NCBI GenBank assembly: GCA_946480015.1
Contig: CAMLIL010000054.1
Span: 1 to 38,225 of the forward strand
Source of the DNA: an uncultured Oxalobacteraceae bacterium
GTDB taxonomy: Bacteria; Pseudomonadota; Gammaproteobacteria; Burkholderiales; Burkholderiaceae
Direction: 5' to 3'
Length of the DNA stretch: 38,225 bases
Under the pieces are notes generated by a model, which was not told the DNA's origin, ran no database searches, and was given only the letters and a program-made list of their open reading frames with translations. Made by a program: the position numbers and the translations under genes. Shown piece after piece: positions 1 through 10,100 of this stretch; positions within the stretch are counted from its first letter, which is position 1; each line of letters begins with the position of its first letter.

Positions 1-51
1 TTCACGGTCGAGAACGTCGTTGCCAAAGTCAAAACTGTACTGGCGGCCTAA
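1..51 (+). CDS. tkt: Transketolase, C-terminal end (partial)
   Basis: Only the last 16 codons and the stop are in the window; the rest lies upstream. The readable end ([14 protein letters not shown], then AA and stop) matches the usual C-terminus of bacterial transketolases, which end in a motif like FTVxNVVAxAK. Transketolase moves two-carbon units between sugar phosphates in the pentose phosphate pathway and needs thiamine diphosphate. Its position 68 bp upstream of gapA fits the common tkt-gap carbon-metabolism arrangement. The call rests on a very short stretch plus the neighbour. Confidence 0.75.
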   Translation, partial: FTVENVVAKVKTVLAA

Positions 52-119
52 ACCCCGCCCTCTCGGGATGGGCCGGCGCGGTCCGTCCCTGGCCCTCTCT
101 TAACAATCAGGAGCTAAGT

Positions 120-1130
120 ATGACGATCAAAGTTGCAATTAACGGTTATGGCCGTATCGGCCGCAATGTGCTGCGCGCATTCTACGAAGGCGGCAAAAAG
201 CAAGACATTCAGATCGTCGCGATCAACGACCTGGGCAATGCCGAGTCGAACGCGCACCTGACCCGTTACGACACCGCGCACGGCAAGTTCAACGGCACCG
301 TGGCCGTCGAAGGCGACAATATGATCGTCAACGGCGACAAGATCCGCGTGTTCGCACAGCGCAATCCTGCTGAAATTCCATGGGGCGAGCTGGGCGTGGA
401 TGTGGTCCTCGAGTGCACCGGCTTCTTCACCACCAAGGAAAAAGCGTCGGCCCACCTCAAGGGCGGCGCCAAGAAAGTCATCATCTCGGCACCGGGCGGC
501 AAGGACGTCGACGCCACCATCGTGTTCGGCGTGAACCAGGGCGTGCTCAAAGCGAGCGACACCGTGATCTCGAACGCCTCGTGCACCACCAACTGCCTGG
601 CTCCGCTGGTCAAGCCGCTGCATGACGCCATCGGCGTGGAAAACGGCCTGATGACGACCGTGCACGCTTACACCAACGACCAGGTGCTCACCGACGTGAT
701 GCACGAAGACCTGCGCCGCGCCCGTTCGGCCACCCACAGCATGATCCCGACCAAGACCGGCGCCGCCGCCGCGGTCGGCCTGGTGCTGCCTGAGCTGAAC
801 GGCAAGCTGGACGGCTTCGCCATCCGCGTGCCGACCATCAACGTGTCGCTGGTCGACCTGTCGTTCATCGCTTCGCGCGACACCACCGTGGACGAAGTCA
901 ACGCGCTGATGAAGGCGGCCGCCGAAGGGCCGCTGAAAGAAGTGCTGACCTACCAGACCGCACCGCTGGTGTCGGTCGACTTCAACCACAACCCGGCTTC
1001 GTCGAACTTCGACGCCACCCTGACCAAAGTGTCGGGCCGCCTGGTGAAAGTGTCGTCGTGGTATGACAACGAGTGGGGCTTCTCGAACCGCATGCTCGAC
1101 ACCACCGTCGCGCTGATGAACGCCAAGTAA
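120..1130 (+). CDS. gap: Glyceraldehyde-3-phosphate dehydrogenase, type I
   Basis: A 336-residue protein of full family length. It catalyses the NAD-dependent phosphorylating oxidation of glyceraldehyde 3-phosphate in the cytoplasm (glycolysis and gluconeogenesis). The N-terminal Rossmann motif INGYGRIGR is at residues 8-16. The catalytic cysteine C155 sits in [13 protein letters not shown] and the catalytic base is H182 in [10 protein letters not shown]. The C-terminal [12 protein letters not shown] signature is intact. The ATG is preceded by an AGGAG ribosome-binding site at 109-113, which decides the start. It lies directly downstream of transketolase and is closed by a strong terminator. 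Nothing is unusual about it. Confidence 0.98.
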   Translation: MTIKVAINGYGRIGRNVLRAFYEGGKKQDIQIVAINDLGNAESNAHLTRYDTAHGKFNGTVAVEGDNMIVNGDKIRVFAQRNPAEIPWGELGVDVVLECTGFFTTKEKASAHLKGGAKKVIISAPGGKDVDATIVFGVNQGVLKASDTVISNASCTTNCLAPLVKPLHDAIGVENGLMTTVHAYTNDQVLTDVMHEDLRRARSATHSMIPTKTGAAAAVGLVLPELNGKLDGFAIRVPTINVSLVDLSFIASRDTTVDEVNALMKAAAEGPLKEVLTYQTAPLVSVDFNHNPASSNFDATLTKVSGRLVKVSSWYDNEWGFSNRMLDTTVALMNAK

Positions 1131-1142
1131 TCGATGGCATCC

Positions 1143-1175
1143 AAAAAAACCCGGCGGGCAGCCGGGTTTTTTTTT
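1143..1175. terminator. Bidirectional intrinsic terminator between gap and a TonB-dependent receptor
   Basis: An 8-bp stem AACCCGGC / GCCGGGTT (1148-1155 with 1161-1168) has a 5-base loop, an A-run on its left and a T-run on its right. This symmetry lets it terminate both gap (plus strand) and the convergent receptor gene (minus strand). Confidence 0.93.
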
Positions 1176-1183
1176 GACCACTG

Positions 1184-4096
1184 CTAGAACTTGTATTCCA
1201 GCGTCAGGCGAAATTCCCGGCCGCGCACGTCGTCGATATCCTGCGGAATGACACCGCCTCCGTCCGAATCGAGGGCGCGCAGGTCGAGCGGGGGACGGTG
1301 GTTGAACAGGTTGCGCACATTCGCCGACAGGGTCAGGTTCTTGATGCCGCTCCAGCTGACGTTGTAGTCGGTCCGCACATACGAGGCAATGCGGCACTGG
1401 GACTTGATCCAGCCGCGTTCTTCGCAGGCCGCGGCGTCGTACTGGTCGTCGTAATATTCCTGCTTGAGCGTGGTCGGGCTGTTCCACACGAAGCGCAGCA
1501 TATTGTTGAAGTTACCGCTTTGCAGCGCCGCCGTGAAGTTGGCCTTGGTGCGCGAGTAGCCATACTGGCCGGCCAGGTTGTCGCCATAGCTGCCGTTGTC
1601 GCGCGTGGAAAAATAGCTGTACAGCGAGATCAGGTAAGTGGCGTTCAGCCCCAGGTCGAGGCGGCCGATGCCGGTGGGAATGCGCGCCATCGCGCCGATG
1701 TCCACGCCGCTGGTCTTGGTCCTGGCCACGTTTTCGAACATGCCATTGATCGAGGCCAGCGCGCCCGTCGTGACGCCGTACTGCTGCTGGAGCGCTGCCG
1801 CATTGGTGCCGTCCACACTGGTAAAGGTCGGCTCCTGGGCCAGTCCCAGGCGGTTGATGGTGCCGGGCGGCTGACTGGCTTCCGCGGCCAGCAGTTCGTC
1901 ATTCGACTTCAGGCCGATTTCGTTGCGCCGCTTGATGTTCCAATAGTCGACCGACAGGTTATAGCCGCGCACCGGCTCGAACACGAAGCCGAGCGTGGCC
2001 ATGCGCGCCACTTCCGGTTTCAGGTCCGGATTGTTGCGCACGATGCTGGGAACGCCGCGGAAGCATTCATTGCCTTCGACCGTATCGGCCTTGGCCGCCA
2101 TGAGCGCCTTGAGCGGATCGCTGGCGGGCAGGGCGTCGGACTGGGCGCGCAGATCGGCCGCATAGGCTTGCGCGGCAGGGCAGCGCTGCGGGTCCTGGTT
2201 ACCGGTGGAGAAAGCGAACTTGCTCGATTGCGCGCTCTCGGTCAGGTTGGGGGCGCGAAAGCCCGACTCCACCGTGGCGCGCAACAGCAGCGATTTGCTG
2301 GCTTCGAAACGCATGGCCAGCTTGGGCGAGATGTGGGCGTTAAAGCCGGGGAATTTGTCGATCCTGGCTGCGCCCGTCAGGTTCAGGGCGGCGCTGACAG
2401 GCAGTTCCACCTCGGCAAACGCGGCCGCCGAGTTGCGCGACGCATCGGCGCTGGCCGCGCCGTTGCTGACAATGTCGCCGGCCAGCAGGTTGGCCGTTGG
2501 CGTGATCAGGAATTTTTCGTGGCGCAGGTCGCCGCCGACCGCCATCATGACCGGGCGGCCGCCGATGTCGCCGATCGCCCCGCTGACCTTGGCATCCCAG
2601 AATTGCTGGGTGATCTTGCCGTCGTAGCCGTTTTCGGGAAACAGGGCATTGAGCACGTCCGGCGAGTTGAGTTGGCCAAGCTGGTAGCCGCGGTTGAAGA
2701 ATTGCGGGTCGCGGACGTTGCCGTCGTCGTCATAGCCGGGTGTGCCGATCACGCTGGTAAAGCCGGCCACGCTGAAGAAACCGCCGCGGCTGCGGTCGAC
2801 GGTGCGGCTACCCATGATGCCCAGCGCGCTTTCCCAATCCCACTTGCCATAGGTGCCGCGCAGGCCGGCCAGGACCCGGTACTGGTCGCTGTCGGAGCGG
2901 CGGTAGCCCGGATCGTCGAGGAAGCGGTAGCGCAGGTTCAAGTCTTCGCCCGAGGTGTTGAGCGGATGGGTCGCCGGAACCGGCCCGTAGTCGAAGGTGC
3001 GCGACTGGCCGGTGGCCGGATTGCCCCACGTGCTCACGCCGGCCGTCGAATCGTAGGTGGCGTATGCGCTCTGGTAGGTGGTCTTGGTCTTGGAGTACAA
3101 CACTTCCGCGAAGCCCTCCATGGTGTCGCTGATCTTCAAGCGGCCCGACACCAGCATGTTGGCGCGGTCGGCTTCGGGCTGGGCCTCGAAGCGGCTGAAG
3201 CGGTCATACACGCACAGGCCGGCAGCGTTGAGGGTCTTGCAGCCGGACAGCGGGCCCTGGCCGATCAGGTTGCCGGGGAAGCTGAAGGTGGATGGCGTGC
3301 CGCGGTTGCCGAACATCAGCCCGCTGCCATCGCCCAAGGTGGCGAACTTGGCGCCGTAGGCCGGGTTGATATCGTCGACGACGTCGCGCCACATCACGCT
3401 GCCGCGCCGGTACAGCTCGACGTTGGCCAGCACATTGAAGCGGTCTTTGGACAGGTCGCCGAAGCCGCCGGTCAGGCTGGCGGTGGTTTCGTGAAAGCCG
3501 CTATGGCTGCTCGATTGGTCGCGCGCGGCGCGCACCTGCACACCCTGGTAGTCGCCGCGGGTGATGATGTTGATGACGCCGGCCACCGCGTCCGAGCCAT
3601 AGATCGCCGAACCGCCGCTGCGCAGCACCTCGACCCGGTCGATGGCGTCCAGCGGCATGGTGTCGAGATTGGTGAACACTTCGTTGTAGTCGGCCAGCGC
3701 ATACGGCGCCACGCGGCGCGAGTTCAGCAGCACCAGGGTCGACTGCTTGCCCAGCGAACGCAGCGACGCCGACGAGGCGCCGCCGGCGAACGAGCTGCTG
3801 CCGCCGACGTCGGACAGGCTGCCGGTCGAGCTGCGGCTGCCGCTGGAACCGGTCAAGGTATCGATCAATTGCCGCACATTATTGACGCCAAGCCGCGCGA
3901 TGTCCTCGCGCCGCACGATCTGCAGCGGCGTGGCGCTTTCGGCGTCGATGCGCTTGATGTTCGAACCGGTGATGATGACGCGTTCGAGCGGTTTGCCGGT
4001 GAGACTGTCGACCGCCTCCTGGGCCAGGCCGGGGCCGGCGGCCAGGACGAGGGAAACCGCGACGACGCTGCGCTTGCGGGTTGGGTGCTTGAGCAA
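1184..4096 (-). CDS. TonB-dependent outer-membrane receptor
   Basis: A 970-residue receptor importing an unidentified substrate across the outer membrane with energy from TonB-ExbB-ExbD. A signal peptide (about residues 1-25, cleavage near GLAQ-EA) is followed by the plug domain, which starts RVIITGSNIKRIDAES and contains LVLLNSRRV and VEVLRSGGSAIYGSDAVAGVINIIT. The beta-barrel ends in the aromatic-terminated REFRLTLEYKF typical of BAM substrates. The start is TTG: an in-frame stop lies seven codons upstream with no ATG between, and GGAG sits six bases before the TTG. It is the first of three intact paralogous receptors here, of the group with long barrels and an ITGSxIKR plug start. Sequence alone does not identify the substrate; sugars, peptides or siderophores are possible. 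Confidence 0.93.
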   Translation of the reverse strand: MLKHPTRKRSVVAVSLVLAAGPGLAQEAVDSLTGKPLERVIITGSNIKRIDAESATPLQIVRREDIARLGVNNVRQLIDTLTGSSGSRSSTGSLSDVGGSSSFAGGASSASLRSLGKQSTLVLLNSRRVAPYALADYNEVFTNLDTMPLDAIDRVEVLRSGGSAIYGSDAVAGVINIITRGDYQGVQVRAARDQSSSHSGFHETTASLTGGFGDLSKDRFNVLANVELYRRGSVMWRDVVDDINPAYGAKFATLGDGSGLMFGNRGTPSTFSFPGNLIGQGPLSGCKTLNAAGLCVYDRFSRFEAQPEADRANMLVSGRLKISDTMEGFAEVLYSKTKTTYQSAYATYDSTAGVSTWGNPATGQSRTFDYGPVPATHPLNTSGEDLNLRYRFLDDPGYRRSDSDQYRVLAGLRGTYGKWDWESALGIMGSRTVDRSRGGFFSVAGFTSVIGTPGYDDDGNVRDPQFFNRGYQLGQLNSPDVLNALFPENGYDGKITQQFWDAKVSGAIGDIGGRPVMMAVGGDLRHEKFLITPTANLLAGDIVSNGAASADASRNSAAAFAEVELPVSAALNLTGAARIDKFPGFNAHISPKLAMRFEASKSLLLRATVESGFRAPNLTESAQSSKFAFSTGNQDPQRCPAAQAYAADLRAQSDALPASDPLKALMAAKADTVEGNECFRGVPSIVRNNPDLKPEVARMATLGFVFEPVRGYNLSVDYWNIKRRNEIGLKSNDELLAAEASQPPGTINRLGLAQEPTFTSVDGTNAAALQQQYGVTTGALASINGMFENVARTKTSGVDIGAMARIPTGIGRLDLGLNATYLISLYSYFSTRDNGSYGDNLAGQYGYSRTKANFTAALQSGNFNNMLRFVWNSPTTLKQEYYDDQYDAAACEERGWIKSQCRIASYVRTDYNVSWSGIKNLTLSANVRNLFNHRPPLDLRALDSDGGGVIPQDIDDVRGREFRLTLEYKF

Positions 4097-4237
4097 GATA
4101 TTCTCCGTTTTTTATGTGATAACGGTGAAAATGGTATCGGTATAGGTTTGAAAAGAAAAACACCGCATGCATCATGTTGCTATTTTTGATGGATAAACAA
4201 CAGTTTTGCGCACGCCAAGCACGCAAAGGCGACAGGG

Positions 4238-6964
4238 TCAGGCGAACAGGCGTTCCCACAGCGCGCGTACGGGGCCGGCGTGCGCACCGATGCGGCCCGG
4301 GTCGAGGCGCGCGTTTTCCACCCCCTGCAGGCGCAGCTGGTGCTGCAGCTTGCGCATGCTGCGGTAGGCGTCGCCCACGCTCACCGACAGCGCCGCATCG
4401 ATCAAGCCGAGCTCGCCACACATTTTCAGCAGCGCGATATTGCCGACATTGCCGGTCAGGCGGGGATACTGCCCGGCGTAGCGCAGCACCAGGTACTGCA
4501 CCATGAATTCGATGTCGATCATGCCGCCCTCGTCCTGCTTGAGGTCGAACAGGCCCGCGCGCGCCGGATGGGCGTCGCGCATCTTGCGGCGCATCTTGAG
4601 CACCTCGGTTTCGAGGGCTGCGGCATCGCGCTCCTTGCGCAGCACCTGTTCGCGGATGGCCTCGAAGCGCGCGCCGATGGCGGCGTCGCCGGCGCAAAAG
4701 CGCGCCCGCGTGAGTGCCTGGTGTTCCCACATCCAGGCCGACTGGTGCTGGTAGCGCTCGAACGCGCCCAGCGCGGACACCAGCATGCCGCTGGCGCCGT
4801 CCGGGCGCAGCGCGGTGTCGATGTCGAACAGCATCCCGGCCGAGGTGTGGGCGGTCATCCAGGTGATGAAACGCTGCGCCAGCTTGGCGTAGTTGCCGGG
4901 CGCCTCCTGGTCGTCGTCGTCGAACAGGAAAATCACGTCCAGGTCGGAGATGTAGCCGAGCTCCTTGCCGCCCAGCTTGCCGTAGGCGATGACGGCAAAG
5001 CGCGGCACCTCGCGGTGGCGCGTGGCGACGGTTTGCCAGACCGCGTCGATGGTGGCCGCGACGATGCTGTCGGCCAGCGCCGACAGGTGGTCGGCCAGCC
5101 GTTCGACGGTGAGCGAGCCGGCCAGGTCCTGGGCCAGCAGGCGGAACAGCTGGGCGTGGTGGGCTTCGCGCAGGATGTCCATCTTGCGTTCGGTGTCGCC
5201 GTCGGCCGCCTCGAGCAGCCGGTCCAGCCCGGCGCGGAAGGCGGCGCCGTCGAAGGTTTCGTCGTGCAGGCGGTCGTCGAGCAGTTCGTCGAGCACGATC
5301 GGGTGCAGGGTCAGGAAGGTGGCGGCCCAGCCCGAGGCGTGCATCATGCGGATCACGCGTTCGAGCGTGTGCGGGTATTCGGTCAGCAGCGACAGATAGG
5401 CCGAGCGGCGCGCGATGGCTTCGAAAAAGTCGAGCAGGCGGCCGAGCGTGGCGCTGGCGCTGCCGACCTCGTTTTCGGTGGCGCAGGCGGCGATCAGGGG
5501 CAGGGCGGCATTGACCAGGGTGAGCAGGCGGGCGCGGCTGGCCTCCGGCAGCGCTTGCACGCGGGGCGACTGCCAGGTCGACATCAGCCGCCTGGCCGAG
5601 CCGGCGGCCTGGTCGTAGCCGAGCGCATCCAGGCGCGCTTCGATGGCTTCGCAGTTGTCCAGGTCGGCGCATGCGCTGGACGATTGCGGGTCGACCGCCT
5701 CGCTGCCGTTCTTGGCGCTGGTGTCCTTGAACATGGCGTCGAACTGGGCGGCGACGAAGTGGCGCACCGCGGCCAGCTGTTCCAGCAGCGCGGCAATGTC
5801 AGGCAGGCCCATCCATTGGGCCACGATGGCGCGGTCGGCGTCGTTGGCCGGCAGGGTGTGGGTCTGGGCGTCTTCCAGATACTGCAGCCGGTGTTCGAGG
5901 TTGCGCAGGAAGGTGTAGGCGTCGAGCAGCTGGGCGACGATCTCCGCGTCCATCAAGCCCTTGCTGGCCAGCATGCGCAAGGTGGCGCGGGTGGAGCGGT
6001 GGCGCAGGTCGGCGTCGCGCCCGCCGCGGATGAGCTGGAAGACCTGGGCCAGGAATTCGATTTCGCGGATGCCGCCGCGGCCCAGCTTGACGTTGTTGCT
6101 GCGGTCCGGGTGCAGGCGTTCCTGGCGCTCGACCTCGGCGCGGATCTGGGCATGCATGGTGCGGATGGCGTCGATGACGCCGAAATCGAGGTAGCGCCGG
6201 TACACGAAGGGACGCACGATGGCGTCCAGGGCGGCGATATCGGCCGCGGTGCCGGTCACGGCGCGCGCCTTGACCCAGGCGTAGCGCTCCCATTCGCGGC
6301 CCTGGACGATCAGGTATTGCTCGACCATGCCGAGGCTGGCCACCAGCGGACCGGAGTTGCCGTTCGGCCGCAGCGCCATGTCGACGCGGAACACGAAACC
6401 GTCTTCGATCACTTCGGCCAGGGCGGCGATCAGGCGCTTGCCCAGGCGGGTGAAAAATTCCTGGTTCGACAGCTGGCGCTGGCCCGGCCCGCCGGCGCGG
6501 GTGTCGCCGTCTTCGGGGTAGACGAAAATCAGGTCGATGTCGGACGAGACATTCAGTTCGCCGCCGCCTTGCTTGCCCATCGCCAACACCATCAAGTGCT
6601 GGGGCAAGCCGGATTCCTCGCCCATCGGCATGCCGTGCGCGGCCACCAGCTCGTCCATCAGCGCCGCCAGCTGGGTCTGGATGGCGAAGTCGGCAAAGCC
6701 GGTCATGGTGCTGACGACCTCGTCCAGGGTGGCGCGCCCGTCCAGGTCGCGCCGGATCAGGCCGGCCACCAGCAGATTGCGCAGGCGCCGCATGGCGCGC
6801 GGCAGGGGCAGGCCGGCGGCGGCTTCGCGCGCCAGCGCGGCGGCCAGGTCGACCTGGCCGAGCGGCCGCGCGGCCAGCGTGTCGAGCGCCTCGCTGCGTC
6901 CGGGCGCGGCATTGGCCCAGCGTTGGTAAAAGCGCGAGGCGGCGGTCGGGGAAGCTGGCTTCAT
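4238..6964 (-). CDS. glnE: Bifunctional glutamine synthetase adenylyltransferase / adenylyl-removing enzyme
   Basis: A 908-residue protein, slightly shorter than E. coli GlnE (946). It adenylylates and deadenylylates glutamine synthetase according to PII signalling, so it tunes nitrogen assimilation in the cytoplasm. There are two nucleotidyltransferase domains. The N-terminal one (deadenylylase) has GGGELNVSSDIDLIFVY near residues 133-149. The C-terminal one (adenylylase) has GGKELGYISDLDVIFLF near residue 672. Each is followed by a helical PII-response/linker region, and both aspartate pairs are present. The ATG at 6964 opens a divergent intergenic region shared with yhdP. It is separated by 141 bp from the downstream TonB receptor on the same strand, which has its own ribosome-binding site. 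Confidence 0.96.
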   Translation of the reverse strand: MKPASPTAASRFYQRWANAAPGRSEALDTLAARPLGQVDLAAALAREAAAGLPLPRAMRRLRNLLVAGLIRRDLDGRATLDEVVSTMTGFADFAIQTQLAALMDELVAAHGMPMGEESGLPQHLMVLAMGKQGGGELNVSSDIDLIFVYPEDGDTRAGGPGQRQLSNQEFFTRLGKRLIAALAEVIEDGFVFRVDMALRPNGNSGPLVASLGMVEQYLIVQGREWERYAWVKARAVTGTAADIAALDAIVRPFVYRRYLDFGVIDAIRTMHAQIRAEVERQERLHPDRSNNVKLGRGGIREIEFLAQVFQLIRGGRDADLRHRSTRATLRMLASKGLMDAEIVAQLLDAYTFLRNLEHRLQYLEDAQTHTLPANDADRAIVAQWMGLPDIAALLEQLAAVRHFVAAQFDAMFKDTSAKNGSEAVDPQSSSACADLDNCEAIEARLDALGYDQAAGSARRLMSTWQSPRVQALPEASRARLLTLVNAALPLIAACATENEVGSASATLGRLLDFFEAIARRSAYLSLLTEYPHTLERVIRMMHASGWAATFLTLHPIVLDELLDDRLHDETFDGAAFRAGLDRLLEAADGDTERKMDILREAHHAQLFRLLAQDLAGSLTVERLADHLSALADSIVAATIDAVWQTVATRHREVPRFAVIAYGKLGGKELGYISDLDVIFLFDDDDQEAPGNYAKLAQRFITWMTAHTSAGMLFDIDTALRPDGASGMLVSALGAFERYQHQSAWMWEHQALTRARFCAGDAAIGARFEAIREQVLRKERDAAALETEVLKMRRKMRDAHPARAGLFDLKQDEGGMIDIEFMVQYLVLRYAGQYPRLTGNVGNIALLKMCGELGLIDAALSVSVGDAYRSMRKLQHQLRLQGVENARLDPGRIGAHAGPVRALWERLFA

Positions 6965-7161
6965 GGATTGTAAGGATGAGTTAAAGTGCGGGCTCAGGAA
7001 TGCCCGGATAGGTTAGAATTGCCGCGCGATCCGGTACGGGTCAGGACGATGGTAAGGTAGGCAGAGGAAATTGTGCAAGCGCTCTCCTGAATGCAAGCGC
7101 TCTGCGACATGACGAACTATCGGTTGGCGAGACCTTCACGATCCCTATTATTAGCGCATTG

Positions 7162-10100
7162 ATGCACACCCCGGAAACTGACAACGCTGCGCACCTGCCC
7201 ATCGGCGAGCGCTGGCGGCGGCTCAAGGCCGCGTATCGGGTGTGTAACCTGGCGACGCATCACGTGCTGGGTTTTACCGTCAAGCTGGCGCTGCTGCTGT
7301 ACTTCGCCTTCGCCATCACTTTCCTGCTGCTGCGCTACGCCGTGCTGCCGCATATCGACTATTACAAAGGCAGTATCGAACGCCTGGCCGGGCGCGCGCT
7401 CGGCAGCCAGGTCTCGATTGCGCGCATTTATGCTTCGTGGCATGGGCTGCAGCCCAATCTGTTCCTGGGCGACGTGGTGCTGCGCGACAAGCAGGGGCGC
7501 CAGGTGCTGAGCCTGCCGAGCGTGTCGGCCACCCTGTCGTGGTGGAGCGTGGCGACGGCGCAGGCGCGCTTTTCTTCGCTGGAAATCATCCGCCCCGATC
7601 TGGACGTGCGCCGCACCGCCGACGGCAAGCTGTACGTGGCCGGCATGGCGATGCAGGACCAGCCGGGCGGCGGCGATGGCGACTGGGTCTTCAAGCAGCA
7701 CGAGATTGTCATTCGCGAAGGCAAGATTCACTGGACCGACCAGCTGCGCGGCGCACCCGAGCTGGCGCTGGACAACGTCAACATGGTGCTGCTGAACCGC
7801 TGGCACCACCATCAATTCGCCTTGCGCGCGACCCCGCCGGCCAGCCTGTCCGGGCCGGTCGATGTGCGCGCCGACTTTACCCATCCGCACTTTGCCGACC
7901 GCATCGCCAACGCCGCGCTGTGGAAAGGCGAGCTGTACGCCGACGTGGCCGACACCGACCTGCAAGCGTGGAAGCATTACCTCGATTACCCGTTCCAATT
8001 AACTAGCGGCAATGGCTCAGTGCGCGCATGGCTGCGCCTGGACCGTGCGCGGCTGGAAGGCTTTACCGCCGACGTCGGCCTGGCGGGTGTGAGCGTGCGG
8101 CTGGGCCGCAGCTTGCCGCAGCTGGACCTGGCGCGCGTGCGCGGGCGCGTCTCGGCGTTCGAACCGCGTTCGCCCGGGCGGCGCGAAGGCCAGCCGGCCT
8201 TCGGCGCCAGCGGCCACACCATCACCCTGACCGACTTCAGCCTCGTCACGGCCGACGGCCTGACCCTCAAGCCGACCACCGTGACCGAGGTCTACACGCC
8301 GGCCACCGCCAAGGCGCTGGAAAAGATCGCGGTCAGCGCGCGCGAGCTGGACCTGGAAACGCTGGCGCAGCTGGCCGAACAATTGCCGCTCAAGCCGCCC
8401 CAGCGCGCGCTGCTGGCCGACTTCGCCCCGCGCGGCAAACTCAGCGACCTGTCCGCCGAATGGCAGGGCAAGTATCCGGCCATCGCCGCCTACAAGGTGC
8501 GCGCGCGGCTGGACGGGCTCGGCATCAAGCCGCAGGCGGCCCGCCTGGCCCAGCCGAAAACCGCCACCAGTGCGGCCACGGCCGCGCTGCCGGCGCTGCC
8601 CGGCTTCGCCAACCTGTCCGGCAGCATCGACGCGAACGAAAAAGGCGGCAAGATTAGCCTTGATTCCAAGCAATTCGTGCTGCACTTGCCGGCCTGGTTC
8701 GCCGACCCGTCGATGCCGTTCGACCAGTTCAACATGCAGGCGCGCTGGAGCTTCATGCCGGGCGACCAGGTGCTGCTGAACCTGGATTCGCTCAATTTCG
8801 CCCAGGGCAAGCTGAAAGCTTCGCTGTCGGGCAAGCACCAGATCATGATGAATGCCCCGCCCGGCCATCCGGCCGGCGTGGTGGACCTGAACGGCAGCCT
8901 GTCCGGCTTCGCCCTGAATACCATCGACCGCTTCCTGCCGCTGCAAACGCCGGACGACTTGCGCGGCTGGCTGGTCGGCGCGCTCGAAGCCGGCACCGCC
9001 AACGATGTCAGCCTGCGCCTGCGCGGCGACCTGGCGCACTTTCCATTTCGCGCCGATCACCCGGGCGAGCGCGGGCGCGGCGAATTCCGCGTGGCCGGCA
9101 AGCTGGAAAACGCCCGCCTGAATTATGCGCCCGGGCATCTGGGCGCCGACGGCAAGAGCCCCTTGTGGCCGCAGGCCGAGAAGATCGACGGCAGTTTCGT
9201 GTTCGACCGCACACGCATGGAAATCCGGGGCGACACCGCGCGCACCCTGGGCGTGGCGCTGTCGAACGTGAAAGCGGTGGTGGCCGACCTGAGCTCGCCC
9301 GAACGGACCCTGGAAATCGATGGCAACGCGGCCGGACCGATGCAGGATTTCCTGCATTACGTGACGGCCAGCCCGGTGCTGGGCTGGATCGGCCATTTCA
9401 CCGAAGACACCCGCGCCAGCGGCAACGCCAAGCTGGCCCTCAAGCTGCGCATGCCGCTGACCCACATGCTCGACTCCAAGGTGCTGGGCAGCCTGCAGCT
9501 GGCCGGCAACGACGTGGTGCTGTTTCCTGAATTGCCGCCGATTCAGGCGGCGCTGGGCAAGATCGAGTTCAACGAGCATGGCGTCAACCTGAACGGCGTG
9601 GGCGCCAGTTTCCTGGGCGGCCCGCTGGCCTTGACCGGCGGCAGCCAGCGCGACAATTCGATCGCCATCCGCCTGGCCGGCGCGGTCTCGGCCGATGGCG
9701 TGCGCAAGCAGTACGCCGCCCCCCAGATGCAACCGGTGGTGGACAAGCTGTCCGGCGCCGCGCGCTACAGCGGCCTGATCACTTTCAAGGACCACCAGCT
9801 CAAGATCGACGTCGAATCCGCGCTGGCCGGCATGGGCCTGGATTTCCCGGTGCCGCTCAACAAGGCGCCCGCCGACAGTCTGCCGGCGCGCTTTACCCTG
9901 GCTGGCACGGTCGGGCAGGACGGGATTGCCCGCGACGAGATCAAACTGAGCGTGGGCAGCGGCATGGCGGCGCGCTACCTGCGCCAGAAATTGCCCAGGT
10001 CGCCCTGGACGGTGCTGCGCGGCGGCATCGGCGTGAACCTGCCGGCACCGGAACCGGACAATGGCCTCATGGTCAATGTGCATTTGCCATCGCTCAACGT

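Noticed and set aside
1298..4189. Long plus-strand open frame opposite the first TonB receptor
   Set aside because: Shadow frame created by codon bias of the receptor gene; no recognisable protein features.
4280..6973. Very long plus-strand open frame opposite glnE
   Set aside because: Antisense shadow of a GC-rich gene; its translation is Val/Gly/Ala/Arg/His-rich without domains, while the minus frame is clear GlnE.
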